From Bacteroidota bacterium (GTDB lineage: Bacteria; Bacteroidota; Ignavibacteria; Ignavibacteriales; Ignavibacteriaceae): DNA of 64,000 bases. Within the stretch, counting starts at the first letter, position 1, and the number at the start of each line of letters is the position of its first letter. Below, one piece after another: positions 1-7,112 of this stretch. The stretch is from the NCBI GenBank assembly GCA_022573715.1, contig JACZTL010000007.1:46957-110956 (forward strand). Reading direction: 5' to 3'. The notes beneath the pieces are model-generated. The model saw only the letters and a program-made list of their open reading frames with translations. It did not search any database and was not told the DNA's origin. The translations under genes were made by a program, and so were the position numbers.

Positions 1-48
1 GCGTTCATAATTTATTGATTTTATGATTTTATTAATTGTCTCATTTTA

Positions 49-507
49 TTATTTAATAATAAAAATCAAAATTAAGTGCATAGTAATCAAAGAATAAATT
101 CCGCCTATAACATCATCAATCATTATTCCTAATCCTCCGTCTAATGCTTCAAGTTTTCTGATGGGATAAGGCTTAATTATATCAAAAGCACGCCAAACAA
201 AAAAAGCTATAAACGAAATCAGCAAAGTTTTGGGAAGGAACAGCAGTGTAATCCACATCCCAATAACTTCATCGATAGTACATTGTCCTGGATCTTTTCC
301 ATAAGCCTTCTCAAATTTTGAACCTAAAAATATCCCATAGAAAGTAAAAATAATAATTGCGGGAATCAATATTTGAGGTTTTTCAAATCCCGGTATTGAA
401 TAGATTAAAAGTCCTGTTAGACTTCCGAAAGTACCGGGGGCTAAAGGAATAAATCCGGTAAAAAATCCGGACCCAATTGTTTTTTCAATTAAATTAATTT
501 TGATCAA
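49..507 (-). CDS. pgpA: Phosphatidylglycerophosphatase A
   Basis: Membrane phosphatase that removes the terminal phosphate of phosphatidylglycerophosphate to give phosphatidylglycerol. The 152-residue protein shows the family landmarks: GFFTGFIPLAPGTFGS (14-29), the acidic pair D79-E80 in DEVIGM, FDIIKPYP (108-115) and D131-D132 in IMIDDVIGG, which together build the metal site. Hydrophobic stretches near 45-62, 85-105 and 134-151 fit an inner-membrane protein. The start is a TTG at 507; no ATG lies before the first motif. It overlaps the end of pgsA by 14 nt, so the enzymes for two successive steps are translationally coupled. Length and motifs are normal. Confidence 0.93.
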   Translation of the reverse strand: MIKINLIEKTIGSGFFTGFIPLAPGTFGSLTGLLIYSIPGFEKPQILIPAIIIFTFYGIFLGSKFEKAYGKDPGQCTIDEVIGMWITLLFLPKTLLISFIAFFVWRAFDIIKPYPIRKLEALDGGLGIMIDDVIGGIYSLITMHLILIFIIK

Positions 508-1090
508 TGAATAATCTCTTAATTAAATTTCTATTATTTAATATATATACTAAACCTGAATGGAATGTAATTATTGTTAAAACAAGCATAGTTATATAAA
601 TAAAAGTAGGATTTAAAAGCGTGTTAAAAATATATTCATTCCCATTATAAATTTGTGGTATTTTTTCACCTGTATGAATTATCAGTAAATAATACAGGAA
701 GGTCACCTGTAAAAAAGTTTTCCATTTTGCATAAAAACTTGTCGGGAATGATTTCCCTCTATAATCAGCATAAGCTCTAAGAATTGTAATTATAAAATCT
801 CTAACTATAATAATAATAACCATCCAAAGAGGAATAAAATCAATAATATAAAATCCAATAAATGCAGTAGAGATCAAAATTTTATCCGCAAGCGGATCCC
901 AGAATTTACCCCAATTAGTTATATAATTGAATTTTCTTGCGAGCCATCCGTCATACCAATCAGTTAATGCTGCAATTATAAAAACAGCAAGTGCAATTTG
1001 ATTATAAACAGGGTTATTTGATAAAAAGAAGAATAAAAAAACCGGGGTTAAAATAATTCTTAATATTGTTAATTGATTGGGAAGTATCAT
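494..1090 (-). CDS. pgsA: CDP-diacylglycerol--glycerol-3-phosphate 3-phosphatidyltransferase
   Basis: Integral membrane enzyme that joins CDP-diacylglycerol and glycerol-3-phosphate to phosphatidylglycerophosphate, the substrate of the next gene, pgpA. The CDP-alcohol phosphatidyltransferase signature is complete at residues 47-69: D47-G48, A51-R52, G61, D65 and D69 in the spacing DG-x2-AR-x8-G-x3-D-x3-D. Several hydrophobic segments follow (about 75-100, 125-140, 160-180). The product is 198 residues, usual for PgsA. ATG start at 1090; only 14 nt separate it from the DUF971 gene upstream. The signature fits other CDP-alcohol transferases too, but the neighbouring pgpA and the length favour PgsA over PssA, which is found separately at 15241. 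Confidence 0.9.
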   Translation of the reverse strand: MILPNQLTILRIILTPVFLFFFLSNNPVYNQIALAVFIIAALTDWYDGWLARKFNYITNWGKFWDPLADKILISTAFIGFYIIDFIPLWMVIIIIVRDFIITILRAYADYRGKSFPTSFYAKWKTFLQVTFLYYLLIIHTGEKIPQIYNGNEYIFNTLLNPTFIYITMLVLTIITFHSGLVYILNNRNLIKRLFIDQN

Positions 1091-1104
1091 TTTGTAAAAT
1101 AATT

Positions 1105-1395
1105 TTAAAAATCAGATAATCTTCTTAAAAAGGAATATTCATAAATACCAGTTGAATGACCGTCCTTCCAGGTTATTTTAATTGCATAACTGCCTACTTG
1201 TTCAATATTTTTAATCGATATTTGACTCTGATTATAAATCCGTATAAAATCTTTACTTTGTTTTTCTCTTTCAGTAATACACGTTGCACATGGGCAATTT
1301 TTTCTTAAATCTTTGAATGATATTCTTGTTTTTTTATTATCATTCCAATCTATTATTAATTTTTCATCTTCAGTAGTTATTTTTTTAGGATTCAT
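1105..1395 (-). CDS. DUF971 family protein
   Basis: A 96-residue protein of the DUF971 family, a fold also found at the N terminus of gamma-butyrobetaine hydroxylase. The cysteine cluster CPCATC (C34, C36, C39) and the late WKDGHSTGIYEYSFLR stretch are the family hallmarks; the cysteines could bind a metal, but no reaction is established for the stand-alone form. It lies in the purC-DUF971-pgsA-pgpA run and its ATG shares one base with the purC stop (TAATG), which implies translational coupling. Family assignment is secure; function is unknown. Confidence 0.85.
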   Translation of the reverse strand: MNPKKITTEDEKLIIDWNDNKKTRISFKDLRKNCPCATCITEREKQSKDFIRIYNQSQISIKNIEQVGSYAIKITWKDGHSTGIYEYSFLRRLSDF

Positions 1396-2291
1396 TAATT
1401 TAATTCCTCCCCCGTTAATTTTTTAAGAACATCCAGATATTTTTTGCTTGTATTATTAATAATATCATCAGGCAACACAGGCGGAGGCGGCTGCTTATTA
1501 AAATTTATTGAAAGCAAATAATCCCTTACAAATTGCTTATCATAGCTTTGCTGAGTACCCCCCGGTTTATATTCATCCTTCGGCCAAAATCTTGATGAAT
1601 CCGGTGTTAATGCTTCATCAATTAAGATCAGTTTATCTTTAGTAAGTCCGAATTCAAATTTTGTGTCTGCTATAATAATATCTTTTGTTAGAGCATAGTC
1701 TGAAGCATTTTTATAAAGGGTAATTGACTTTTCTTTAAGCCGTTCAATAATTTCTTTTGATATGATTTTTTCAGCTTCTTTGACAGATATATTCTCGTCG
1801 TGTTCACCTATTTCGGCTTTGGTAGACGGTGTGAAAATCGGATCGGACAGTTTGTCCGATTCAACTAATCCTTCCGGCAATTTTATTCCGGATATTTCTC
1901 CCGTTGCTTGATAATCTAACCAACCTGATCCCGAAATATAACCTCTTACAATACACTCTAAAGGCACAACTTCTGCTTTTTTAACAAGCATTGTTCTTCC
2001 TTCCAAATCATTTTTATATTCCAGGCATTCGGAAGGGAAATCTTCTACATTAGTAGAAATCAAATGGTTTTCAATTACATCTTTATTAAAGTTGAACCAA
2101 AATTCGGAAATTTTAGTAAGCACTTTCCCTTTATAAGGAATTCCTTGATCCATTATCACGTCAAAAGCAGAAAGGCGGTCGGTTGATACTATTAAAAAAT
2201 ACTCACCTACATCATAAATATCTCTTACCTTACCTTGTTTTACTAAATTTAAATTTGGAAAATTTGTTTGGAGTATAATTTTTTCGTTCAT
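1395..2291 (-). CDS. purC: Phosphoribosylaminoimidazole-succinocarboxamide synthase (SAICAR synthase)
   Basis: ATP-dependent ligase that joins CAIR and aspartate to SAICAR in purine synthesis. The 298 residues carry the N-terminal nucleotide-binding segment GKVRDIYDV (20-28), the central [12 protein letters not shown] stretch and the C-terminal [16 protein letters not shown] with the active-site DS-R residues. The length and the PSTKAE segment place it in the long PurC type found in yeast and many bacteria. ATG start at 2291. A promoter of the Bacteroidota type lies just upstream, and the gene heads an operon with DUF971, pgsA and pgpA. A second, degenerate PurC-like protein is encoded at 13907. 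Confidence 0.96.
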   Translation of the reverse strand: MNEKIILQTNFPNLNLVKQGKVRDIYDVGEYFLIVSTDRLSAFDVIMDQGIPYKGKVLTKISEFWFNFNKDVIENHLISTNVEDFPSECLEYKNDLEGRTMLVKKAEVVPLECIVRGYISGSGWLDYQATGEISGIKLPEGLVESDKLSDPIFTPSTKAEIGEHDENISVKEAEKIISKEIIERLKEKSITLYKNASDYALTKDIIIADTKFEFGLTKDKLILIDEALTPDSSRFWPKDEYKPGGTQQSYDKQFVRDYLLSINFNKQPPPPVLPDDIINNTSKKYLDVLKKLTGEELN

Positions 2292-2313
2292 ATTAATTTA
2301 TATTTTTTTTAAA

Positions 2314-2346
2314 CAAATATAGTAATGGTAATTATGATATGCCAAA
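2314..2346 (-). promoter_or_regulatory. Bacteroidota-type promoter of purC
   Basis: On the minus strand a -33 TTTG (2343-2346) and a -7 box TATATTTG (2314-2321) are separated by 21 nt, close to the known Bacteroidota consensus TTTG-N19/20-TAnnTTTG. The purC ATG is at 2291, giving a leader of roughly 15-20 nt. Seen by eye only; AT-rich DNA makes chance matches possible. Confidence 0.5.
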
Positions 2347-2465
2347 GTGATGCAGAAATATATTCTTAAAGAAAAATAGACCATTTAGAGGAATACTAAA
2401 ATAACTAAATCACTAAATTTAATCCCTTCATATCAATATGCAAAGTTTGATAAATTTAATATCAA

Positions 2466-2690
2466 TTATTTTATTGGGGAAATAAAGTTTAATTCGTGGT
2501 TTTTGTGAAACTTTCTTATGAGTTCAGAAAGCTCAGCCAGTATTCTTTGATTTTCAGGTGGAGTGTCTGAGTTATCTTCGATGCCAATCGCAATGATACC
2601 GAAACGGAAATTAGCAAAGCGTACACAATCTTTTGCTAATGATTTCCAATCAGTGCTGTTCTTTGTAAAAAGCCGTAAAGGTTTTTTATC
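2466..2690 (-). pseudogene. Remnant of an AlbA_2-domain (Schlafen-like) ATP-binding protein
   Basis: An open stretch of about 74 codons without a start codon, closed upstream by an in-frame TAG and downstream by TAA at 2466-2468. It encodes SLAKDCVRFANFRFGIIAIG followed by an IEDNSDTPPENQRI segment. This is the core of the AlbA_2 domain, where a conserved pattern like CAFAN-x-GG-x-I-x-IGVED is usual; here the glycine pair reads FRFG, consistent with decay. The rest of the gene is missing. It lies 3' of the SIR2 gene on the same strand and may be debris of the same accessory patch. Confidence 0.5.
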
Positions 2691-2829
2691 CTAATATTGA
2701 TTTTTCTTCATAGTGTTTCAGTCATATATAATTTTGTTCTTACCTAAACTAATATTTCTCTATTTATTGGGAATTTCTGTTTCATAGTTCCATTTACTAT
2801 ATACTACTTTTAAATAGTTTTTAAAATGC

Positions 2830-2905
2830 TAACGGTTCATCTTGGTAAACCATTAAAACGGTTTGCTGCGTTTTTTATTTCCACATGGTTGAAATCGTGG
2901 GTTGC
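2830..2905. repeat. REP-like palindromic element
   Basis: Read on the minus strand, two short hairpins sit in a row: CCAC/GTGG arms around an ATTTCAACC-containing loop (2880-2900) and AAACC/GGTTT arms around a GTTTTAAT loop (2848-2865). Related hairpin pairs, with a CCCACG...GTGGG stem beside an AACCG...CGGTT stem, are common non-coding repeats in Bacteroidota and are often moved by REP-associated tyrosine transposases. No such transposase is present in this window. Confidence 0.45.
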
Positions 2906-2950
2906 ATTTATTTCATAAATGAAAATCAATGTTTCTGTTATAATCAATAT

Positions 2951-4084
2951 TTATAAATATTTTTTTAATCTCAACCAGCTTATATTTTCAATATACTCTT
3001 TTATCGGAACTATTTTTTTATTCTCACCCCATTTCTTATCCAATACACTCCACATTTTATTTCTTAGACTTTCTACATTAGGATCAATTATTATCATTTT
3101 ATTGTTCTCTTGTAAAACCCAATTAAACAATTTTTCATTTATACCACTATCACCAAAACCGTAACCACTTATAATAATAGTATTATGCATGTACATTGTT
3201 TTGTAAAATAAACAAAATAATTCAAGAAATATACTTTCAATATATTTCGCTAATTTGTTATAAGTTCCAATTAGTATGATCGACTTTCTAGGATCACGCC
3301 AAAGTATTTCAGATGAGCACTTGCATATTCTTCGATCGACCCAACTTGTTTCATCAAAGTAATACCAATCTATTGAACCGTGAAGTTTGAAAAGATTAAT
3401 CTCATTATCCAACCCAAACAATGTCTGATCCCAAAATTTATAACCATCATTTTCTGCTCCAAAGCCATCACAAAAATTTTTGCTAATTGATTGTAAGTAT
3501 TTTTCAATTACTATATCGTGATTTAATGTGAATATATCAATTCTGCTAAAATCACTTTCAGAGATAAATTCGTTTAGAAACGCTAATCCTTTAAAACTAT
3601 CTGGTCTTTTAAAAAGAGAAAATATTACTGAATACTCGATATATTGAACAGTTTCATTTAGTAATGTTTCTAAAGTTATTTCAGAATCAATGAGTGGGTC
3701 TATCGGTGAAGACAATTCTTTTATTGTTTTTTCAAAATTCTTGAGTAAATACTTAAATGCGGGATTTTTTTCTGTGCCGTAAATGTTTTTTCGAATAAAA
3801 TCTAATAAATAATAAATATCTTCATAATTGACTGATTCATTTGAATCTTTATAATAATCCCACAATTCATTTTTTAATAATTCCAAAAAAGTTTTAATGC
3901 GTGGTATAAATTCTTGATATAGGTCCCAATTAAACTTTTCGGGATTTCCAAAGAAGTAATTCTCATACGTTCCTCTCACTATCCCTTTCCCTGAAAATAT
4001 TTTTTCGGTAATACATTTTATTGAAGGTATTTTTGCCGGTATCGAAACTCCTGCACCAAATAAAAATGCAATATTATTACTCAT
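2951..4084 (-). CDS. SIR2-like domain protein, putative NAD-consuming defence effector
   Basis: A 377-residue soluble protein with the scattered motifs of the SIR2-like fold used by many bacterial immune NADases: nucleotide-binding FLFGAGVS (8-14), FTLNHD (185-190, in the place of the sirtuin TxNxD), KLHGS with candidate catalytic H235, and a late SGYGFGD (306-312). No second effector or sensor domain is visible. The ATG at 4084 overlaps the stop of an upstream small ORF by ATGA, so the two were probably translated together. Neighbouring genes are fragments, repeats and a tRNA-integrated element, typical of a defence-rich accessory region. NAD hydrolysis and an anti-phage role are inferred from the family, not shown here. 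Confidence 0.75.
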   Translation of the reverse strand: MSNNIAFLFGAGVSIPAKIPSIKCITEKIFSGKGIVRGTYENYFFGNPEKFNWDLYQEFIPRIKTFLELLKNELWDYYKDSNESVNYEDIYYLLDFIRKNIYGTEKNPAFKYLLKNFEKTIKELSSPIDPLIDSEITLETLLNETVQYIEYSVIFSLFKRPDSFKGLAFLNEFISESDFSRIDIFTLNHDIVIEKYLQSISKNFCDGFGAENDGYKFWDQTLFGLDNEINLFKLHGSIDWYYFDETSWVDRRICKCSSEILWRDPRKSIILIGTYNKLAKYIESIFLELFCLFYKTMYMHNTIIISGYGFGDSGINEKLFNWVLQENNKMIIIDPNVESLRNKMWSVLDKKWGENKKIVPIKEYIENISWLRLKKYL

Positions 4085-4344
4085 ACACCCACCTCAATAA
4101 TCTTCATTGTATCATTAAAAAAAATATCCATAACTTTTACAACAATTTTGTAGCGAACTTTTTTAATGTATTCGTGATAAACATTTGTTAGTTCCAGGGA
4201 ACGATCCTTTTTTGTATGGAAGGATTACCATTCGTTTTCAAAGATGCAATCGTCCTCCTTTTTCTCTAATATTCTTATTAGTGCTTGAGTTTCAAGCATA
4301 TTAGATACTAATAATTCTTGATTACTTATTATTTCGTTTTCCAT
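4081..4344 (-). pseudogene. Small ORF coupled to the SIR2 gene, interrupted by an in-frame TAA
   Basis: From ATG at 4344 a 39-residue frame (starting MENEIISNQELLVSNM, ending FENEW) stops at TAA 4225-4227. The same frame then stays open for another 47 codons, rich in charged residues (for instance YHEYIKKVRYKIVVKV), and ends in a TGA at 4081-4083 that overlaps the SIR2 start codon as ATGA. This reads as an original gene of about 87 codons with one nonsense codon. Alternatives are a genuine 39-residue protein, readthrough, or a sequencing error. No family was recognised; the first half looks helical. It could encode a sensor or inhibitor partner of the SIR2 protein. Confidence 0.5.
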
Positions 4345-4394
4345 TTATTTTTAAAATTTGTAATTGAAATATTACGCCCAAGCATATCATTATT

Positions 4395-4445
4395 TTGTGC
4401 ATATTATAAATATGAAAAGAGTTAACCTATATTTAAGGAAATTTT
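4395..4445 (+). pseudogene. Truncated duplicate of the ribbon-helix-helix gene start
   Basis: About 50 bases here match 4994-5044 with a handful of substitutions and no gaps. The copy includes the 17 nt before the ATG (4412) and encodes MKRVNLYL, the DNA-binding beta strand of the RHH protein at 5011 (MKRVKLYL). The frame then departs into a hydrophobic run with no RHH helices. It appears to be a partial duplication of the promoter-proximal part of that gene. Confidence 0.45.
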
Positions 4446-4490
4446 TTCTATTTCCAACAAAACTTCAAATTATATTATTATTGTGTTTGT

Positions 4491-4769
4491 TTATTTAAAC
4501 TTTAATTTCTGAATTATCTCAAAACATTCTGAGTCTGCATAAATGCCATAAGCATCAATTAATGTTCCTTTCATACCATCACTTGTTTCAATTACATATA
4601 AAACCGACTCGTCATCAGTGCTTGACATTCCTTCAAAGCGGTGAACTTCTACTATATTAAACGATTTCGAACTGAATTTTTTCTGTAATGATTTGAGGTT
4701 GAAATCAAGAAGGTAACCTCTTTTTGCTAAATCGTTTAATGCTTCTGACAAAGTATCGTAATTATACAT
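4491..4769 (-). CDS. Conserved small protein, often labelled phosphoribosylpyrophosphate synthetase in error
   Basis: A 92-residue protein of a small family widespread in Bacteroidota. It shows the family's pattern: an N-terminal LSEALNDLAKRGYLLDFNL segment, VHRFEGMSS-DDESVLYVIE in the middle and GTLIDAYGIYAD near the end. Database entries often name such proteins phosphoribosylpyrophosphate synthetase, but the protein has less than a third of the length of a real PRPP synthetase and none of its PRPP or ATP loops, so the label is not credible. No signal peptide or membrane segment. ATG start at 4769. Its role is unknown. Confidence 0.75.
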   Translation of the reverse strand: MYNYDTLSEALNDLAKRGYLLDFNLKSLQKKFSSKSFNIVEVHRFEGMSSTDDESVLYVIETSDGMKGTLIDAYGIYADSECFEIIQKLKFK

Positions 4770-5010
4770 TTTGATAAAATTTAATTATTGTCATCTTTTT
4801 CTTTATTACGCACGACTGATGCTATATGATAGAATAATGCCTTTCAACATACTTCATACACTTATTATAATTGTTAAACTAAGTATAACCTTATTTTTAA
4901 TCAATTAATTTTTTAAAATAAAAGATGTTATTACTCCTTTAAAATTAATCACTTCCAGAAGTAGGAAAACTAACTCTTGACATTGGGTATATATTGTGAA
5001 TATTAAAAAT

Positions 5011-5160
5011 ATGAAAAGAGTAAAACTATATTTAAGTGAATTTCAATTGAAAGAGACTAAGAAAGTGATTAAAAAGATTGATATGAATATATCTGAATTT
5101 GTAAGACGTGCAATTGAAGAATATTTAGGCAAGGTAAAAAAGAGAGATAACATCAAATAG
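5011..5160 (+). CDS. Small ribbon-helix-helix (Arc/CopG-type) DNA-binding protein
   Basis: A 49-residue protein with the RHH layout: a beta strand KRVKLYLS at the N terminus, helix A around 12-24, a turn (DMNIS) and helix B EFVRRAIEEYL (29-39), with a basic tail. Proteins of this size act as dimeric repressors, often as antitoxins. No toxin gene follows: the next 110 nt are empty and then comes the tRNA-Phe duplication. It may be an orphan antitoxin or a regulator of a mobile element. ATG at 5011. Confidence 0.6.
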   Translation: MKRVKLYLSEFQLKETKKVIKKIDMNISEFVRRAIEEYLGKVKKRDNIK

Positions 5161-5269
5161 ACTTTATTAACTTCTAATTAAATTTAATCTCTTTGAATTA
5201 TTGGGAAGTCATTAATTTTAAAGACTATTTTTCAATTTTGAGTCATTAAATAAATTTTGTTTTTGTATA

Positions 5270-5401
5270 CTTTAAAATAAAAAGTGCGAATACTCGGTAA
5301 TATTCGCACATCGAACGTGGGCAGAGATCAGTCTTCGTCCGGCATTTACCGAACTCTGCCTGATAAACTCCATTGAACCGCCGACACATGGATTTTCAGT
5401 C
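5270..5401. repeat. Distal attachment-site copy: duplicated 3' half of tRNA-Phe plus terminator, with a 44-nt replacement
   Basis: 5270-5327 matches 7113-7170 with one mismatch (terminator hairpin and tRNA 3' end), and 5372-5401 matches 7175-7204 exactly (T arm to anticodon loop). Between them 44 nt (5328-5371) replace the four bases CGGA of the intact tRNA. Identity stops at the anticodon loop, a usual crossover point for tyrosine integrases. This is read as the far end of an element integrated into tRNA-Phe, later damaged by a small insertion. Confidence 0.7.
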
Positions 5402-5808
5402 TTAGTTAATCCTTTCTGCCTAATATCTTTCCAATCTTTTACTGACATTCTTTTAGACTGTAATTTGTTTTGTGTTAATATAATAATTTTAATTTCCCCT
5501 CTATTTACTAATTTCAGAAATATATTTCAAGCATAAATTTACAAGATGAATGTGCCAAAAGTGAATACCATTATTTGTTGATAAAGAGTTATTAGGAAAT
5601 AAAGATATTGTTACAACAAAGATATATTCACATTTAAAACAATTATTTAGATTTAAAATTTTATGCTTATAAAAATATTATTTGAATAAATAAAATAATA
5701 TTATCATATTGTAATGTCTAATTAAGGGGATTATTTTTTCCCAATCAGTATATTTTCTAAAATTTTTTAATTCAACTTATAATAATTAGTCTAAATGAGG
5801 GTAGTTAA
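5402..5808. other. Stretch without recognisable gene inside the tRNA-Phe element
   Basis: Very AT-rich, with stops in all frames at short intervals. No open frame, hairpin terminator or tRNA was seen. It lies between the distal attachment copy and the first gene fragment of the element and may be decayed coding sequence. Confidence 0.4.
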
Positions 5809-5898
5809 ATAAAAAACGATAAAGGAAATATATCATTAATTGTTGTTAAACCTCTAAATTGGAAGGATAACGACAAGGAATATACACATAGGTTGTAG
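5809..5898 (+). pseudogene. C-terminal fragment of an unknown cassette gene
   Basis: A 29-codon open stretch, closed upstream by TAA, ends at TAG 5896-5898 and reads like protein (NISLIVVKPLNWKDNDKEYT). It has no start codon. Its stop lies inside the 10-bp sequence GTTGTAGCAC that borders the following lipoprotein gene, as if it were the tail of the preceding gene in a cassette row. No family recognised. Confidence 0.3.
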
Positions 5899-6473
5899 CA
5901 CATTAAAATTAACCAACATTAAAATATACCAATAGGAAAACAGAATTATGAAAACAAAATTGACGCTTGTATTAATTATGATTTTTGGAATATTAATTAC
6001 TGGGTGCAAACAAAACGAGCAAAAAATTGACATTGTAAACAATGAATTCCCTGAACAGAAAGCAGAACTTCAAAAAGTAATTGACGGAATATTTAAGAGC
6101 ATCCAAGATAAAGATGCCGATAAGTTGATTTCGTATCATATTTATGGTCCAAAATTTACCGAATTTAGAAACGATGCCCCTCGTTTTGGTTCAAAAGGGA
6201 ACGAAGAATACGAAAGAGGCTTTGTTGGTGCTATTTCTGCCTTTGATTATAACCTTGGCGATTTAAAAATAGATGTTTTTGGTAATGTAGCAATCGTCAC
6301 TTTCGTAGCTGATTTTAGACCAACAATAGCGAATAAAGTTCATCAAATCTGGGCTAATGTTACTCTTGTTTTTGTGAAGGTTAATGACACTTGGAAGATT
6401 ACTCACGAGCATTTTTCACAATTTGAAAAGAATAAAAAGAAAAGTTAGCATTTAATAAAAAACGTGCTACAAC
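5892..6473 (+). mobile_element. Candidate mobile gene cassette carrying one lipoprotein gene
   Basis: The lipoprotein gene is framed by a perfect 10-bp inverted pair, GTTGTAGCAC at 5892-5901 and GTGCTACAAC at 6464-6473. The right copy ends where integrase similarity begins on the opposite strand, so the unit looks inserted into, or fused to, the integrase gene. One gene in one orientation with short palindromic borders is what attC-type gene cassettes look like; the central spacer of an attC is missing on both sides. An inverted pair of this length could also be chance. Confidence 0.4.
5948..6448 (+). CDS. Lipoprotein with SnoaL/NTF2-like domain
   Basis: A 166-residue exported protein. Residues 1-20 form a lipoprotein signal with lipobox LITGC (Cys20). 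The mature part resembles the SnoaL/DUF4440 type of the NTF2-like fold: a helical start (AELQKVIDGIFKSIQDKDADKLISYH), then strands ending in GNVAIVTFVADFRP and NDTWKITHEHFS, where the last W and H are typical. Such domains bind small ligands or act as simple enzymes; no specific function can be given. It is the only intact gene within the tRNA-Phe element and its ends are framed by a short inverted pair, so it may have been acquired as a cassette. Confidence 0.7.
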   Translation: MKTKLTLVLIMIFGILITGCKQNEQKIDIVNNEFPEQKAELQKVIDGIFKSIQDKDADKLISYHIYGPKFTEFRNDAPRFGSKGNEEYERGFVGAISAFDYNLGDLKIDVFGNVAIVTFVADFRPTIANKVHQIWANVTLVFVKVNDTWKITHEHFSQFEKNKKKS

Positions 6474-6998
6474 AGTAATATCAATTAATTTTGGGAACTC
6501 TGCTCTTGTGTAGTAAACGGGTAATTTCTCTGGAAGTCTTGGTCTTTTGATTCCTTTGCATAAATTCTTAATTAAATAGTTGTAGTCAATAGCCCAATTA
6601 AATAAAGAGCTTAGATTCTCAATATCTCTTTTAACTGAGTGAGGTGATACTTCCCTACTTCTTTTTTGAATGAAATCTAGTATTCTTTCTTTAGTTAATT
6701 CTGCTATACTAATATCACCTAAGTAATTTACAAATCCCTTGAATGTACTTTTTAACGTAATCGTATGATTATAACTATGAACTGATTCTGAATACATTAG
6801 AAACTCAAATATCATTCTTCTCAATAATATCGGTTTGGTTTGACTTTCTATCTTCTCTTTTAATTTAGCTCTGAATGAACTGAGGAATTTATTAGCTTCA
6901 GATTTTAGCTTTGTTTTGGTTGTTATGCATTTTCGTTTTCCGTTTTCATCTGTAAAATACAAATAATAAAAACCTTTTTTGTTTTTAGATAAGAACAT
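6474..6998 (-). pseudogene. Tyrosine recombinase (phage-type integrase), C-terminal catalytic domain lost
   Basis: From ATG at 6998, behind a good AAAGGAG ribosome site, about 175 residues match the N-terminal part of tyrosine integrases: an arm-binding domain (FYYLYFTDENGKRKC) and a SAM-like core-binding domain (SVHSYNHTITLKSTFKGFVN ... SPHSVKRDIENLSSLFNWAI ... NLCKGIKRPRLPEK). Similarity ends near KLIDI at about 6474. The catalytic domain with the R-K-H-R-H-Y residues is absent; the frame runs on only into antisense of the lipoprotein gene. The gene starts 163 nt from tRNA-Phe, the expected place for the integrase of a tRNA-targeting element. It cannot be catalytically active. Confidence 0.75.
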
Positions 6999-7035
6999 AT
7001 TTACTCCTTTATTTTATAAAGTAAATACGGTCTTA

Positions 7036-7094
7036 AATTTTGCACCTTTTTTTGCACTAGTAGTCTAAAATGAGTGCAAAATTAGTGCAAAATT
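7036..7094. repeat. Clustered TTTTGCAC repeats, candidate integrase arm sites
   Basis: The octamer TTTTGCAC occurs at 7038-7045 and 7050-7057 and, inverted, within two back-to-back 11-bp units AGTGCAAAATT at 7073-7083 and 7084-7094. The cluster lies between the integrase start and the attachment site, where arm-type binding sites or an integrase promoter operator are expected. Confidence 0.5.
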
Positions 7095-7112
7095 GAAAAT
7101 GTCTGAAGAAAG

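Noticed and set aside
1..8. A minus-strand ATG at 6-8 that could start a gene leaving the window (possibly cinA, often near pgsA)
   Set aside because: Only two to three codons are visible; nothing can be identified.
1842..1860. Perfect 8-bp inverted pair within purC
   Set aside because: The encoded residues (ESDKLSDP) are those expected for the enzyme, so it is best seen as chance, not an inserted element.
2919..3164. 81-codon plus-strand frame inside the SIR2 gene
   Set aside because: A shadow of the SIR2 gene, hydrophobic only because of AT-rich composition.
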